Numbered from the stretch's first letter, positions 31,439 to 40,760 are shown. The stretch: DNA of 64,000 nucleotides from Leptospira langatensis (GCF_004770615.1 NZ_RQER01000007.1:372001-436000); one strand, 5' to 3'. Made by a program: numbers and translations. The notes: generated from the sequence alone by a model not told the origin.

Positions 31439-31573
31439 GATTCCCTCCTTGGGGGAAAACGATTGAAGACGCTATTCTGAAAGGGCCTCGAGTCAACGTA
31501 AAATTCCGATCCGGGCCGTTTGAGACCCAATAATTGATTGCTGCTCCCAACAATCAGCCGATAAGGTATAAGG

Positions 31574-31590
31574 GGACTCGGATCGAGTCC
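31574..31590. promoter_or_regulatory. Perfect dyad upstream of the Crp-like gene
   Basis: GGACTCG-GAT-CGAGTCC forms 7-bp perfect arms in the divergent gap between the lactonase operon and the Crp-like gene, ending 8 bases before its ATG. It may be an operator, or a leader hairpin, because an AGGGG overlaps its left edge and no other Shine-Dalgarno sequence is visible. Confidence 0.5.
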
Positions 31591-31598
31591 GTTTTAAT

Positions 31599-32231
31599 AT
31601 GAAGATATCCGAAGATATGGTGCAGAAGCACGGTATTCGTTTTAAGGAATCCGACATTATTTTTGATGAAAACGAACCCGCCGATCAGATGTATCTGATC
31701 CTAACAGGTAAGGTGGGAATTCATAAAAAGGTCAAAGAAGCCTTTAAACTTTTGATAGAATTAAAAGAAGGGGACATGTTCGGCGAGATGGCCTTGGTGG
31801 ATCGCAAGCCTAGAAGTGCGAGAGCCATTGCAAAGACCGACGTGCTTCTCTTCGCGATTACCGAAAGCGTATTCTATAGCCTCATACAAACCAATCCTTC
31901 TTTTTCCTTGAAAATGGTGAAGATGCTTTCTTCGAGACTGAGAGAGACCAACCAAACCATTGCGAGTCTTTTAAAAGGGGACAGAAAGAACCTTGTTACT
32001 TCCGCTCTGATCACATTCAGTCAGACTAGAGGAGAGCAAGAGAACGGAATGTATAAGGTGCACTTGGCCGCCTTTACAAAATGGGCGATCTTACGAGTGG
32101 GCTTAGAGCATCAGGATCTGGCTACCGCGATCAATCTATTAATAAAAGATAAATTAGTAGAGCAAGCAAAGGACGATCCCCACCATATTTACATTCGAGA
32201 CACATTTTTCAAATACACATTGGATCATTGA
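31599..32231 (+). CDS. Crp/Fnr-type cyclic-nucleotide-binding-domain regulator
   Basis: The protein has 210 residues. The N-terminal ~120 form a cNMP-binding beta-barrel with the phosphate-binding cassette [31 protein letters not shown], which carries the conserved FGEMAL and PRSA residues. A dimer helix follows ([24 protein letters not shown]). The C-terminal ~80 residues ([35 protein letters not shown]) look like a winged helix, though less canonical than Crp. Ligand (cAMP or other) is not determinable. The following acyltransferase frame is in the same reading frame with one codon between. Confidence 0.85.
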   Translation: MKISEDMVQKHGIRFKESDIIFDENEPADQMYLILTGKVGIHKKVKEAFKLLIELKEGDMFGEMALVDRKPRSARAIAKTDVLLFAITESVFYSLIQTNPSFSLKMVKMLSSRLRETNQTIASLLKGDRKNLVTSALITFSQTRGEQENGMYKVHLAAFTKWAILRVGLEHQDLATAINLLIKDKLVEQAKDDPHHIYIRDTFFKYTLDH

Positions 32232-32234
32232 TTC

Positions 32235-33446
32235 TTGTCCTCTACTGACATAAAACCGGCAAAACCGGGAAGACAAGATTACCTGGATAATCTACGCTCT
32301 TTCGCGCTTTTATTAGGCTTGGCCTTTCATGTTGCGATCGTATATGCAGCGATCATTATATATCCCCTGAGAAACGAAGATCGTTCGATTGCGTTCGATA
32401 TCTTCGGAGAATGGGTGCATATCTTCCGAATGCCTCTCTTCTTCGTGCTTTCCGGATATTTCACAGAGAGAACCTTTCTTTCCAAAACACTTTCGGAATT
32501 CCTGAGATTGAGAGGGCTTAGGATCATTCTTCCTCTCATCCCTGGTATCATTCTATTTGCGCCGATGCAATACTATGTAAACGCGTTGCAAGAAGGATAT
32601 ACTGGGAATTACTTCCGATTCCTGTGGGAGGAATTCTTACTTAAGAACCCGGCGCCTTCTCATCTTTGGTTCATACTCTACTTAGCGCTCTACACCGGTG
32701 TCTACTTAGTCACTCGACCGATCTTTTTACGGATCCGGACCTGGATCCTGCCTCTTTCCAGATACGGAGGAGAGAAGGCGAACGAACATCCTACGCGCAA
32801 ATGGGAATTCCTTATGATCGTAGGTATCTGGAGTACGATCTGGACCTGTTGTATTAATTACTTTTTCCTAAAGGACGAGAAGTATTTTAATATAGAGCCG
32901 GTGCAATTCTTCTACGACCTGAGCTTCTTTGTTTCCGGGACCTTTTTATTAGGAAGAGAAAGCGTTCTATTGAAAGGCAAAATGGATAAGATCGATCTTT
33001 CCGTTTTAGGGCTCTTGGCAGTCGCGTTCTTCTTCGTATTCTTTAAGATCAGCGAGATTGACCCATATTGGTCTTATTTCGGTTACGCAGGTATCGGCAT
33101 CCGAATACTTCATATTTTTCTAAAATGCCTGGGCGGATGGATCTGGATCTCATTCTTTATCCGACTATTCCAGATGTTCTTTCATGAATCCAACTCTCTT
33201 TCCAAGTATCTGAGAGAGTCCAGTCTACCGGTATATTTGATCCACCATCCGATCTCTCTTGGAATAGGTTTCTTGGTGGTAGAGAGCGGATTCGCAATAT
33301 GGACGAAATTCTTCCTACATCTGTTCTTAGTGTATGCTGTCACCTTCGGAGTGTATCATTTCATTATCCGAGGCTCTAATTTCTGGCTGACCCTTCTCGG
33401 GAACAGAGGCCTGAGTTGGACCGGGAAGGGAAAGGGAACGAAGTAA
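32235..33446 (+). CDS. Acyltransferase family 3 membrane protein (OpgC/MdoC-like)
   Basis: The protein has 403 residues with about ten transmembrane helices. The N-terminus RQDYLDNLRSFALLLGLAFHVAIVYA and RMPLFFVLSGYFTERTFL fit acyltransferase-3 proteins of the OpgC type, which succinylate or acylate glucans or other glycans at the inner membrane. The first possible start is TTG at 32235, immediately after the upstream stop and one codon; no Shine-Dalgarno sequence is visible, so translation is probably coupled to the Crp-like gene. Confidence 0.85.
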   Translation: MSSTDIKPAKPGRQDYLDNLRSFALLLGLAFHVAIVYAAIIIYPLRNEDRSIAFDIFGEWVHIFRMPLFFVLSGYFTERTFLSKTLSEFLRLRGLRIILPLIPGIILFAPMQYYVNALQEGYTGNYFRFLWEEFLLKNPAPSHLWFILYLALYTGVYLVTRPIFLRIRTWILPLSRYGGEKANEHPTRKWEFLMIVGIWSTIWTCCINYFFLKDEKYFNIEPVQFFYDLSFFVSGTFLLGRESVLLKGKMDKIDLSVLGLLAVAFFFVFFKISEIDPYWSYFGYAGIGIRILHIFLKCLGGWIWISFFIRLFQMFFHESNSLSKYLRESSLPVYLIHHPISLGIGFLVVESGFAIWTKFFLHLFLVYAVTFGVYHFIIRGSNFWLTLLGNRGLSWTGKGKGTK

Positions 33447-33514
33447 GCAAATCCTCTCCCCCAGCCTAAAAATCCCTTGCCAGACGGTCTTCGTTAAAAA
33501 TCATGTCTTTTACC

Positions 33515-33588
<74 letters not shown>

Positions 33589-33597
33589 GGTTTAGCG

Positions 33598-33617
33598 CTC
33601 CGTCAGAACGGAGTTTT
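33598..33617 (+). terminator. Small stem-loop after tRNA-Ile
   Basis: CTCCGT (33598-33603) pairs with ACGGAG (33608-33613) across a 4-base loop, followed by TTTT. It could terminate or process the tRNA-Ile transcript; four T is weak for full termination before tRNA-Ala. Confidence 0.5.
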
Positions 33618-33639
33618 GTAGGACCTCCTACAGAAACTC
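33611..33639. repeat. Palindrome between the two tRNA genes
   Basis: TGTAGGA-CC-TCCTACA (33617-33632) is a 7-bp perfect stem, extended outward by GAGTTT/AAACTC with one bulge. I recall similar TGTAGGA-type palindromes being frequent in Leptospira intergenic DNA, but cannot check this here. It overlaps the preceding hairpin, so the two structures would be alternatives. Confidence 0.5.
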
Positions 33640-33674
33640 GGATCGCTTAAAATATTCCGTTCGAACCCTTCAAT

Positions 33675-33747
<73 letters not shown>

Positions 33748-33905
33748 ATTGGTTTTCTTTTCCAGAATCCCGTATTTTCCTACCTTCTTTTCGATCAAAT
33801 TTTGAAAGCCTGGTTCATTGTTTGGACTGAAAACCTATACCTCGGATGAGGTTTCTCTCCCGTAAAAAGCTGGATCTCCTTTTCTTCCCGACGAGAATTC
33901 GGTCC

Positions 33906-35165
33906 ATGAAACTTCTTCTTTCCAGATCGTTCTTTCTAATCTACTTACTGATCTCGTTTTTCACGATCGGCTGCGACGATATCCGTCGTCTTCTCGTTGC
34001 AAATGTGGGCGATGCCGCCAAATACCAAGCCGAAGGAAAAGAATCGGGCCTAAGCGCGACCTATGTGCAGAAGGACGAGAAAAGAAAAAGGATCCCGATC
34101 AATCTGACTACCATCGGCACAGGCTTCACCCAGCCTACCGATCTCCTTATGATCCCGGGTCCGGACATTTTCTTAGTCGCAGAAAAGACAGGCACACTCA
34201 AGTGGTTGGACCCGAAGGATGGCAGCTCTGGTATATTATTAAAAGTGAATGGAGTTCTAACGGACGCGGAGCAAGGTCTCTTGGGAGTCGTCCTTCATCC
34301 CCAGTTTCCCGAGATCCCGAAACTATATCTGAATTACGTAACCAAGAGATCGGGCCAAGATACAAGCGTGGTTACGGAATGGATCATGGACCTTCCTAAA
34401 GATCCTAAAAAGGCAAAGCTGAGTGGAGAAAGGATCCTCATGGAAGTCAAGCAACCTTATGGGAATCATAATGCCGGCCAACTCGCATTTGGAAAAGACG
34501 ATAAACTCTATATCGCCTGGGGAGACGGAGGTTGGATGGGAGACCCGAAAGGGAACGGACAAAATCCTTCTACCTTTCTAGGTTCCGTTTTGAGGATCGA
34601 TGTGAACTCCAAGGATCCTGGCAAAGAATATTCCGTTCCAAAAGACAATCCATTCTTAGGGAATAAGAACATCCAACCGGAGACATTCGCATACGGTTTC
34701 CGAAATCCCTGGAGATATTCTTTCGATCCTTCCGGAAGGTTGATTATCGCGGATGTTGGCCAAGATCTATTCGAAGAAATTGATATTGTAGAAACAGGCA
34801 AGAATTACGGCTGGAACAAAATGGAAGCGATGCACTGCTTTGAGCCGAAAGAGAACTGCGATAAAAAGAATTTAGTCGAACCGATCTACGAATACGATAG
34901 AGAGGACGGCATGTCCATCACGGGTGGTTATGTGGTCACAAACGATCGCATCTCCGATCTGCAGGGAAAATACGTATTTGGTGACTTCGTGACGGGAAGG
35001 ATCTGGGCCTTTGAGATCCCCAAAGACGGTAGCAAAGTGAAAGATGTCTATACCCTAGGCAAATGGCCCATTCTCATCTCTACCTTCGGAAAGGATGCGA
35101 GAGGTTCCGTTTATATCGCAGACTTCGGAACAGGCCAGATCTTGCGGATCGATCCTGCCAAGTAA
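33906..35165 (+). CDS. PQQ-type glucose/sorbosone dehydrogenase-like lipoprotein
   Basis: The protein has 419 residues from the preferred ATG, which starts a lipoprotein leader ([13 protein letters not shown]); a longer frame starts 20 codons earlier at 33846. The six-bladed propeller of the glucose/sorbosone dehydrogenase family shows [88 protein letters not shown] and [17 protein letters not shown]. Members oxidise sugars with PQQ in the periplasm; no PQQ synthesis genes are in the window. It is monocistronic, with a short hairpin at 35200-35218. Confidence 0.85.
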   Translation: MKLLLSRSFFLIYLLISFFTIGCDDIRRLLVANVGDAAKYQAEGKESGLSATYVQKDEKRKRIPINLTTIGTGFTQPTDLLMIPGPDIFLVAEKTGTLKWLDPKDGSSGILLKVNGVLTDAEQGLLGVVLHPQFPEIPKLYLNYVTKRSGQDTSVVTEWIMDLPKDPKKAKLSGERILMEVKQPYGNHNAGQLAFGKDDKLYIAWGDGGWMGDPKGNGQNPSTFLGSVLRIDVNSKDPGKEYSVPKDNPFLGNKNIQPETFAYGFRNPWRYSFDPSGRLIIADVGQDLFEEIDIVETGKNYGWNKMEAMHCFEPKENCDKKNLVEPIYEYDREDGMSITGGYVVTNDRISDLQGKYVFGDFVTGRIWAFEIPKDGSKVKDVYTLGKWPILISTFGKDARGSVYIADFGTGQILRIDPAK

Positions 35166-35199
35166 GAAGCAAATTATAAATTCTTAAAACATAGGAACG

Positions 35200-35218
35200 A
35201 TCTTCGAAGAAGATTTTT
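35200..35218 (+). terminator. Weak intrinsic terminator
   Basis: ATCTTC-GAA-GAAGAT with a T5 run follows the sugar dehydrogenase-like gene. The stem is short (6 bp). Confidence 0.45.
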
Positions 35219-35258
35219 GCGAACTTCTTTCGAGATCGTTTCGAACGGCTGAGATCGT

Positions 35259-37016
35259 TCAAAATCTGGAGTTCGACAATTTCCAAAGATTGATCTTTTC
35301 CTGGTTCTCTTCCACAAACTTCAGAGATTTAGATGGATCTTCTTCTGAAAAGGAGAAGATCTTAATATTCTCGCAATTGAGGACTTCTTTCGGTTGTCCG
35401 AAAGTTTCTATCACCTTCTTCTCATCCAATCCGTCGAGGATCGCAAATCTATACTGCTCTTTTCTTTCGAACCAGCTCAGATTATTCTGCCAATAGAAAA
35501 GCATCAGATCGTACAAATAATCGTCCGGCTCCAATTTTTGCTGAGAGAAGATACGCATCGGTCTTACATACCAGAAACTGGCGAGTCCCCTCTTCCAATT
35601 CCTTTCCCGAGCATACTTGTCCAAACAGTCCAACTTGGGAGAAGAATAAACCAGTCCGATCCCTTGGGAGATCGAAAACAAAGATAGTGAGCCGATCAAT
35701 ACAAGAAGAAGGATCCCTAAAGCAACCCTTCTATTCGGATGATCCGCTAGCTTTCGCAGAACTAAAAAGCTCAGTCCGAGAGAAGAAAGTAAAATACTTC
35801 CGAAATAACGACCGATCTCCTGGATCCCTTCTCTTCCCGTAAACCCTAAGGAAAATCCGTAGCACAAGAACAAAACCGGGACCAGTATTCCTAAGGATAA
35901 AAATAGAAATTCTAACTCTCTCGACTTTGTATTCTCGACTTCTCTTTCTTTCTCACGTGATTTTCTTACTTTATCTTCTTCTCTTACTTCTTTAAGAGAC
36001 TCTCTTTCTTTTTCGTCCTCTCTTCCTACACCGGACTTTCTTGCATTTATCTCTTCTTCTTTTTTACGAAGTACATACAAAGCCGTCCCGCACAAAAGCA
36101 AGACCACCAGATAGATCCAGTTCTCTCTCGTAAACACCAGGAAAGAATGGAATAAATTATAAATTTCTAATTTTGCAGTTTTAGATCCGTTTCCGACGTT
36201 TGCGGAAACCAGGGTCCCTGGAAAAAATACGAATGGATTCTTCCTAAGGGCCTGGTAGGCAATTCTTGCAAATACGATCCCAAGAAAGATCGGAAAATAG
36301 AAATAAGCGATCCTCTTTGCCTTCAGTAGATTCCTTTCTCGGAGCAATTGAAAGAGATGCAAGGAAAGGAGTGGGACCAAGTAGTACGGCAGAAAGATCA
36401 GATCGCTAAGCGCAAATACAAACACGAAAAAGGCCAGCACACAGAAACTTTTTGCATTCTTCTTTTCTTCCCATTGATAATAGAAAGCCCAAGCCCAAGA
36501 GAGAGAGGTAAGATTCCCTCCATGAAACCCCGGAAGGAATACGAACAGGTCTTTTTTAAAAAAGAATAATATACTTCCCGCAAAATATCCGAACGCAAGC
36601 AGGACAGCAGATCTTTGGATCCCGAATTCTTCTTTATATACTGTCTTGAGTAAATAAAGGATCCCGAATAGGACCAGGCTCCATTGCAAGAATGCGTACG
36701 TAAGATGAGTGGCCTCCCAGGCTCCTTTTCCCAAAAACAAGTAAATGGTTCTCAGTCCAAAATACTGGACTAAATCCGGGAAAAAATACAAGGCAGGGGT
36801 CCAGATCCAACCCTTCAGAGTGATTAAAAAGTTTGCGGTCGATTTTAGAAAAAGTTCCTGGTAAATTACGGAAAAGAAAAGAGAATCTGCGTTATAGAAA
36901 ACGTTCGATAGGGACGGATCCAAGGCGACCCTTCCTAAAGATAGGATCAGCCCAAGGGCCCCCAACACAGGAAGTAAAAGGAAGAAAATCCGATTTTGCA
37001 AAAAAGATCCGCCCAA
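35259..37016 (-). CDS. Polytopic membrane protein of unknown function with charged loop
   Basis: The protein has 585 residues with roughly ten to twelve hydrophobic helices in the first ~320 and again around 385-450, and a soluble C-terminal part. The layout resembles glycosyltransferase-39-like or O-antigen-polymerase-like membrane proteins, but no motif confirms this. Residues ~325-375 are an unusual run of Lys/Arg/Glu (KKEEEINARKSGVGREDEKE and on) between two membrane blocks. Only TTG starts are available at the N-terminus, so the start is uncertain. Confidence 0.6.
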   Translation of the reverse strand: MGGSFLQNRIFFLLLPVLGALGLILSLGRVALDPSLSNVFYNADSLFFSVIYQELFLKSTANFLITLKGWIWTPALYFFPDLVQYFGLRTIYLFLGKGAWEATHLTYAFLQWSLVLFGILYLLKTVYKEEFGIQRSAVLLAFGYFAGSILFFFKKDLFVFLPGFHGGNLTSLSWAWAFYYQWEEKKNAKSFCVLAFFVFVFALSDLIFLPYYLVPLLSLHLFQLLRERNLLKAKRIAYFYFPIFLGIVFARIAYQALRKNPFVFFPGTLVSANVGNGSKTAKLEIYNLFHSFLVFTRENWIYLVVLLLCGTALYVLRKKEEEINARKSGVGREDEKERESLKEVREEDKVRKSREKEREVENTKSRELEFLFLSLGILVPVLFLCYGFSLGFTGREGIQEIGRYFGSILLSSLGLSFLVLRKLADHPNRRVALGILLLVLIGSLSLFSISQGIGLVYSSPKLDCLDKYARERNWKRGLASFWYVRPMRIFSQQKLEPDDYLYDLMLFYWQNNLSWFERKEQYRFAILDGLDEKKVIETFGQPKEVLNCENIKIFSFSEEDPSKSLKFVEENQEKINLWKLSNSRF

Positions 37017-37095
37017 AGAAAATACCTGAATGTGAATTTTACTTTTTTGTCACTTTAGGCAAGCCGATTTCGAAATCCCAAATGAGCACACGAGT

Positions 37096-39393
37096 TTGAA
37101 CCTACCGATCGTATCTTCCTATTTTAAATGGCTTCGCAATGAAGCGCCTGAAAACGATAAGGAAACCTATCCTGAGCTGGATCCAAGTTCTCAAACTTCC
37201 ATGCCCGGTTTGTTCATTGCCGGGGATCTCACGGGTCTTCCACTTCTGAAATATGCGGTCCAAAGCGGAACAGAGGTAGTCGCAAATCTTCCGAAAACTT
37301 CTCCGCTTAAATCCAAGACGGATCTGGATCTTGTGATCATAGGCGCAGGTCCTTCCGGAGTCGCCGCCGGGATACAGGCCAAAAAGCAAGGATTGAAATT
37401 TATCATCCTGGAAGCAAATCGTCCCTTTCATACTATTACGAGTTATCCGAAAGGGAAGCCTATCTTTGCGGAACCGGAAGACTTGCATCCAAACTCTCCC
37501 CTGCACATCCAAAACGGGACCAAGGAAGAACTTCTTTTCTCTCTGCAATCTATATTAAAAAAAGAGAATCTTCCGATCCGAGAAGGTGAGAAGGTCGAGT
37601 CCGTGCTTCCGATAGTACAAGACAACTCTTCATTTGCCAAGACCGGATCCGGAAGTCTCTTTAAGACCAGAACGGAATCCGGAAAGGAATTCATTTCCAC
37701 CTATGTGATCCTTTCCATCGGAAAATCGGGAGATAGCAGAAGGCTCGGGATCAAGGGAGAAGATTCCGAAAACGTATACCATCGATTGATCGATCCCGCC
37801 GACTTCAAAGACCAAAAGACATTGGTGATCGGTGGAGGGGATAGCGCTATTGAAGCGGCACTTTCTCTTTCGGGGATCGCCTCTTCCGTAACCCTTGCCT
37901 ACCGAGAGAAGGAACTAGTCCGTCCTAAAGAAGAGAATAAAGTCCTATTCCAAAAAGCAGTAACAGAAAATAAGATCCGATTTCTTTCCAATACGCAGAC
38001 AGAAGAATTCCAACAGAAAAAAGTAAAATGGAAACAAGCCGGCTCGACTCACACGGAAGAGATAGATTCCTCCCTGGTTTTGATCGGCTCCGAGCCTCCT
38101 CTTTCCTTTTTAAAAAGGATTGGGATCCGGATCCAAAATCGATTCCAGCTTACGGATATCCTCGGCTTTATTTCTCTCTTTTCTTTTTCCGTGTTTCTGT
38201 ATTTCGGAAAGAGCGCTTTCTATTATTATAATTGGTATTTTACCGCTTCCACGATCGGCCTGGTGGTTTTCGGTCTTTCTACTCTGGCCTTATTTGCCAA
38301 GAGGATTCCTTCGATCCGGTTCCAATGGAAATGGAAAACATTCCGAAATCTTTATTTAACCCTCGCCGCCTTGTATTTCATTACGGTGTACGCAAGCGCA
38401 AAGTACTTAGGCTTTCTTCTGTTCGATAAGTATCCTAGTTTTCATTATACGATCCTATACTCCACAACCATTCTGTTCTTTGGGATCAGAAGGATGAAAG
38501 TTCGTCCTACACCCTATATCAAACGACAGACCATTACATTGATCCTGATCCAGATCTTTCCCTTATTCTTGCTACCGGAGATCATTTTACCTTTCTTAGG
38601 AGGCCATGGCCTTCTGGGAGCTAAGGACGGATTTCTTCTCACTCAGGTATTTCCGGATGGAGCCTATTGGAAGGCGTACGGTTTCGTTCTGGCCTGGCCT
38701 TTGAATATGGGAGTTCTGTATGACGGCGGGATCACCGCCTTCTGGGTCATTTACGGATTTCTAATGAGCTTTGCTCTCATCCCATATCTCGTATACAGAT
38801 TCGGGAAAGGTGCCTATTGCGGTTGGATCTGTTCCTGCGGAGGTCTCGCTGAAACTCTGGGAGACGAGTACAGGACCAGAATGCCTCACGGAAAGTTGGC
38901 TTATAAACTGGAACATTCGGGGCAATGGATCTTATTAGCGGCTGTTCTGCTTACAATCGCAAAATTACTAGGGAGCCATCTGCCTCTTCTTGGGATCCTG
39001 GAATTCGGAGCGGACTCGGTAAAACTATATTACGATTTAATTGTGGACCTAGGACTAGGAGGAGTGGTCGGAGTAGGGGCCTATTTCATGTTCTCCGGTA
39101 GGATCTGGTGTAGGATGTTCTGTCCTCTCTCCGCACTCATGCATATCTATGCAAAGTTCAGTAGATTCAGGATCTTCTCTGAAAAGAAAAGATGTATCTC
39201 TTGCAATATTTGCACTTCCGTTTGCCACCAAGGGATCGATGTGATGAATTATGCGAACAGAGGAAGAGCAATGGATAGCGTACAATGTGTTCGCTGCTCC
39301 GCCTGTGTAGTGAGCTGCCCCACCCAAGTGCTTAGCTTTGGCGAGCTTAAGAATGGCAAACCTGTATTAGATAAACTAAAAGCAACTCTTTGA
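37096..39393 (+). CDS. Flavin-NAD(P) oxidoreductase fused to NapH-like iron-sulfur membrane module
   Basis: The protein has 765 residues. Residues ~30-65 (MPGLFIAGDLTGLPLLKYAVQSG) resemble the FAD-closing motif. A pyridine-nucleotide-disulfide-type reductase follows, with LVIIGAGPSGVAAGIQAKKQG (about 79-99) and TLVIGGGDSAIEAALSLSG (about 242-260). Five to six membrane helices span ~350-560. NapH/NosR-like motifs YCGWICSCGG and WCRMFCPLSA come next, then two [4Fe-4S] sites: CISCNICTSVCHQG (about 700-713) and CVRCSACVVSCPTQ (about 730-743). The layout suggests electron transfer between NAD(P)H and the membrane or periplasm. The only usable start is TTG with a weak site. Confidence 0.8.
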   Translation: MNLPIVSSYFKWLRNEAPENDKETYPELDPSSQTSMPGLFIAGDLTGLPLLKYAVQSGTEVVANLPKTSPLKSKTDLDLVIIGAGPSGVAAGIQAKKQGLKFIILEANRPFHTITSYPKGKPIFAEPEDLHPNSPLHIQNGTKEELLFSLQSILKKENLPIREGEKVESVLPIVQDNSSFAKTGSGSLFKTRTESGKEFISTYVILSIGKSGDSRRLGIKGEDSENVYHRLIDPADFKDQKTLVIGGGDSAIEAALSLSGIASSVTLAYREKELVRPKEENKVLFQKAVTENKIRFLSNTQTEEFQQKKVKWKQAGSTHTEEIDSSLVLIGSEPPLSFLKRIGIRIQNRFQLTDILGFISLFSFSVFLYFGKSAFYYYNWYFTASTIGLVVFGLSTLALFAKRIPSIRFQWKWKTFRNLYLTLAALYFITVYASAKYLGFLLFDKYPSFHYTILYSTTILFFGIRRMKVRPTPYIKRQTITLILIQIFPLFLLPEIILPFLGGHGLLGAKDGFLLTQVFPDGAYWKAYGFVLAWPLNMGVLYDGGITAFWVIYGFLMSFALIPYLVYRFGKGAYCGWICSCGGLAETLGDEYRTRMPHGKLAYKLEHSGQWILLAAVLLTIAKLLGSHLPLLGILEFGADSVKLYYDLIVDLGLGGVVGVGAYFMFSGRIWCRMFCPLSALMHIYAKFSRFRIFSEKKRCISCNICTSVCHQGIDVMNYANRGRAMDSVQCVRCSACVVSCPTQVLSFGELKNGKPVLDKLKATL

Positions 39394-39398
39394 GGGAA

Positions 39399-39626
39399 CT
39401 ATTTGATGATCCCGCTGGCCTTCAGCTCTTGGTCGGTCAAACCGGTCACTCTTCTTACTATGATCAGTTCGATCCCTTTTTGGATCATCTTTCTTGCGAC
39501 TTCCAATCTCGCTTCTGACTTTAAGGCTTCGGCTACCGACACATTCGCTCCAAACGACAGCTCCCGATATGGATGGAAGCTTCGCTTATGCTGGATTAGA
39601 CGATCGATTTTCTTTTGTAAATAAAT
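39399..39626 (-). pseudogene. Fragment resembling the C-terminus of an Rpn/PD-(D/E)XK nuclease
   Basis: On the minus strand a 75-codon open stretch ends in TAG and has no normal start codon after the preceding TAA. Its C-terminus, EARLEVARKMIQKG then VRRVTGLTDQELKASGI, looks like the tail of Rpn-type recombination-promoting nucleases/transposase-like proteins, where a short AK...G.....I...TGLS..E motif recurs. No nuclease core is visible upstream. It is probably a remnant; a short functional gene is less likely. Confidence 0.4.
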
Positions 39627-39718
39627 TTATTCAAAAGAGAAGGCCTTGTAACAATCGCTCTAACGATCCCGATTTTTTCCTTGTCAATTTCTTGTATTTG
39701 CTCCAAACTTCCATCCCT

Positions 39719-40237
39719 ATGAGTTCTTTTCTAACGCATGTGCAGGACAGGCTGAAGGTTTGCGGTCCATTAACGTATAAAAATATGTTCGGCGGATACG
39801 GAGTATATTCCGGTTCCCAAATCTTTGCCATGGTCATCAAGGACCATCTCTACTTTCGAGTGGGGCCCAGTAACCAGGCCGAATACGAAGCCTCAGGCAT
39901 GGCTCCCTTCTCTTATTCCGGTAAGGATGGCAAGATCGTTCGTGTTTCCTATTGGGAAGTTCCGGAAGAAATATTAGAAGATGATGAAGATCTGATCTTT
40001 TGGTTCCGAAAGTCTCTCGCAGAAGCGAATAAAGCTGCTTCTTTAAAGAAGAAGACTCCGTCCAAGAAAAAGGTCTCGAGATCCATCGCTCAGGTTGCAA
40101 AACGACTTTCTCCTAAGAAAAAAGCGGTTAAGAAGAAAACCTCTAAGCTTGTTTCTAAAAAGAAAACAAGCAAAAAGCCTAACGCTAAGAAAGCTGCAAA
40201 GAAGAAGGTCGCTTCTAAAAAGAAAAGATCCCGCTGA
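39719..40237 (+). CDS. TfoX N-terminal-domain protein with lysine-rich histone-like tail
   Basis: The protein has 172 residues from the preferred ATG; the frame stays open further upstream but that part looks non-coding. Residues 1-100 are a TfoX-N domain (VCGPLTYKNMFGGYGVYSGSQIFAMVIKDHLYFRVG, then YWEVPEEILEDDEDLIFWFRKSLAEA). The last ~65 residues are dominated by Lys, Ala and Ser (KKKTPSKKKVSRS, KKAVKKKTSKLVSKKK, KKAAKKKVASKKKRSR), like eukaryotic H1 or bacterial AlgP tails, and should bind nucleic acid. TfoX-N proteins relate to competence regulation in some bacteria; here the role is unknown. Confidence 0.75.
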   Translation: MSSFLTHVQDRLKVCGPLTYKNMFGGYGVYSGSQIFAMVIKDHLYFRVGPSNQAEYEASGMAPFSYSGKDGKIVRVSYWEVPEEILEDDEDLIFWFRKSLAEANKAASLKKKTPSKKKVSRSIAQVAKRLSPKKKAVKKKTSKLVSKKKTSKKPNAKKAAKKKVASKKKRSR

Positions 40238-40240
40238 TCT

Positions 40241-40348
40241 ATACGCGGAAGGGACGCGAAGGGTGAGACTCAGTCCCGGTTGCAAGACCGGGACCGAAGC
40301 GAACGCGAAGCCCGTAGCGGCCCGGTCGCGCGTAAGTGCGATCCGCCC
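40241..40348 (-). repeat. GC-rich dispersed repeat, diverged copy
   Basis: Read on the minus strand it begins GGGCG, has a small hairpin, then CCGGGCCGCTACGGGCTTCGC, and ends near GCGTCCCTTCCGCGTATAG. This parallels the three clearer copies at 53.1, 56.4 and 58.0 kb. It also carries a strong internal hairpin, CCCGGT/ACCGGG. It is much richer in GC than its surroundings. Confidence 0.55.
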
Positions 40349-40393
40349 AGATTTTTCATTTTACTTTAAATCTAAAAATCTTTTCGTGGAAGT

Positions 40394-40756
40394 ATGAAGT
40401 CGCGATGGTCCTGGTTACTCGTCTGCTACGCTTTGGTTTCGATACTAGTTCTTGCATGGAACTGCGGACCAACGTGTGAAATAAACGATTCAGCCGCATC
40501 TTCGCAAGCAGGTCCTTGTCACCAAGAACCGACCTCGGACGATTCTCAGGCCTGCGATTGGGACACTGGCTCCTTATCGATCAAAGGCGATGGATCCGCA
40601 GTCTTTCAGTTAGTCGCTCCTTCTGTTTCCTATTGGTTTGTTTTCACCTCTTTGGATCTATTCTCAGGCTTGGAGAGTAAGTCCTTTCAAGCGATCCTAC
40701 TTTCTTCCCATTTCTCTGCTGTATCCCATCTTTCTTTCATTCGCATTCTAGTATAA
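40394..40756 (+). CDS. Small Cys-containing exported protein upstream of RND efflux genes
   Basis: The protein has 120 residues. A hydrophobic leader ([16 protein letters not shown]) is followed by a short Cys-rich segment ([25 protein letters not shown]) and a second hydrophobic stretch ([20 protein letters not shown]). I do not recognise the family. Its place directly ahead of a heavy-metal-type efflux locus, and the Cys/His content, suggest metal binding, but this is inference. GGAAG lies before the ATG. Confidence 0.6.
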   Translation: MKSRWSWLLVCYALVSILVLAWNCGPTCEINDSAASSQAGPCHQEPTSDDSQACDWDTGSLSIKGDGSAVFQLVAPSVSYWFVFTSLDLFSGLESKSFQAILLSSHFSAVSHLSFIRILV

Positions 40757-40760
40757 TTCT

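Noticed and set aside
39403..39624. Plus-strand frame of 73 codons
   Set aside because: It is antisense to the better-supported minus-strand remnant and has no protein-like character.
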